Source of the DNA: Chitinispirillaceae bacterium
GTDB lineage: Bacteria > Fibrobacterota > Chitinivibrionia > Chitinivibrionales > Chitinispirillaceae
Reading direction: 5' to 3'
Assembly (NCBI GenBank): GCA_016926315.1
Contig: JAFGOU010000293.1
Coordinates: 1 to 6,112 of the forward strand
DNA: 6,112 bases
Part shown: positions 5,673 through 6,112 of the stretch, in pieces
How positions within the stretch are numbered: position 1 is the first letter of the stretch
Layout of the letters: each line of letters begins with the position of its first letter
Notes under the pieces: model-generated
What the model was told of the DNA's origin: nothing
Seen by the model: the letters and a program-made list of their open reading frames with translations, nothing else
Database searches by the model: none
Made by a program: the position numbers and the translations under genes

Positions 5673-6112
5673 ATGCACGCTTCCACCATCATGATCACCA
5701 CCCCCCGCGGGCTTGAAAAACTGCTCGCCGCCGAAGTCAAGGCGCTCTCCATGCCCGTCACCTGGGCCGGAACATCGGGCGTCAAGACCACGGGTACGCT
5801 CTACGACGCCATGAAACTCAACCTCTGGCTGCGCACCGGCCACCGGGTGCTGTATCATCTCGATGCGTTTGAGTGCAGGAATCCCGACGACCTGTACGCC
5901 AGGGCAGTGGCCTATCCCTGGGAAGCCATCATCCCTGCCGACGGGTATGTGAGCGTGGCTTCAAACGTGGTCAATGCCACGATCCGCGACTCCCGGTTTC
6001 CGAACCTGCGGCTCAAGGACGCCATTGTCGACCGTATCTACCGCCGGAAAGGCCGCCGGCCCGATGCAGGTCCTGACCGCCACCGCTGCGTGGTAAACCT
6101 CTTCTGGCGCAA
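5673..6112 (+). CDS. rlmL: RlmL-type 23S rRNA guanine-N2 methyltransferase, N-terminal part (runs off the window)
   Basis: The frame is open from ATG 5673 to the right edge, showing 146 residues and no stop. Residues about 7-60 match the N-terminal ferredoxin-like domain of RlmL-family enzymes: TTPRGLEKLLAAEV, later LNLWLRTGHRVL. A THUMP domain begins near 67, with PDDLYARAVAYPWE (71-84), N101-A-T-I-R-D-S and L112-R-L-K-D-A-I-V-D-R; E. coli RlmL has closely similar phrases at the same places. THUMP binds RNA, and the SAM-dependent methyltransferase domain should follow outside the window. The E. coli enzyme makes m2G2445 in 23S rRNA; whether this copy is also fused to an RlmK domain cannot be seen. 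No Shine-Dalgarno sequence precedes ATG 5673. ATG 5691 (M7) is an alternative start. The family is firm; the exact target nucleotide is inferred. Confidence 0.88.
   Translation, partial: MHASTIMITTPRGLEKLLAAEVKALSMPVTWAGTSGVKTTGTLYDAMKLNLWLRTGHRVLYHLDAFECRNPDDLYARAVAYPWEAIIPADGYVSVASNVVNATIRDSRFPNLRLKDAIVDRIYRRKGRRPDAGPDRHRCVVNLFWR

Overview
The window looks like a chromosomal segment of a GC-moderate (mid-50s %) bacterium, with genes on both strands and repeat-rich gaps. A lineage in the FCB superphylum (Fibrobacterota, Chlorobi/Ignavibacteria, Bacteroidota-like) is my best guess. The reasons are a C-terminal domain that resembles type IX secretion (T9SS) sorting domains, the style of the intergenic palindromes, and two genes without a Shine-Dalgarno sequence beside three that have one. 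This is an inference, not a firm placement.

Layout. (i) 1-1046, minus strand: the N-terminal 348 residues of a secreted lipoprotein with a ZU5-like beta domain and a zinc-peptidase (HELFH) domain, cut by the left edge. (ii) 1047-1212: a divergent control region with a sigma70-like promoter for the lipoprotein and a textbook sigma54 (-24/-12) promoter for the next gene. (iii) 1213-1926, plus strand: an orphan Rieske 2Fe-2S protein with a twin-arginine-type signal and a T9SS-like C-terminal domain. (iv) 1945-2659: a small DUF559/Vsr-like endonuclease gene on the minus strand, enclosed by near-identical GC-rich hairpin repeats, possibly a repeat-associated mobile unit. (v) 2782-5289, plus strand: a complete HrpB DEAH-box helicase. 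(vi) 5290-5672: two copies of a palindromic intergenic repeat, then a probable promoter with dyads. (vii) 5673 to the right edge, plus strand: the N-terminal part of an RlmL-type 23S rRNA methyltransferase.

How the genes relate. The lipoprotein and the Rieske protein are both predicted cell-envelope proteins read from one divergent region, so they could answer to a shared signal, though the two promoter types differ. HrpB and RlmL are RNA-directed housekeeping proteins, separated by 383 bases of repeats and a separate promoter, so they are probably not one operon. No defence island, CRISPR array, tRNA or rRNA is seen. The least ordinary items are the Tat-Rieske-T9SS-like architecture under a sigma54 promoter, and the repeat-bracketed DUF559 gene.
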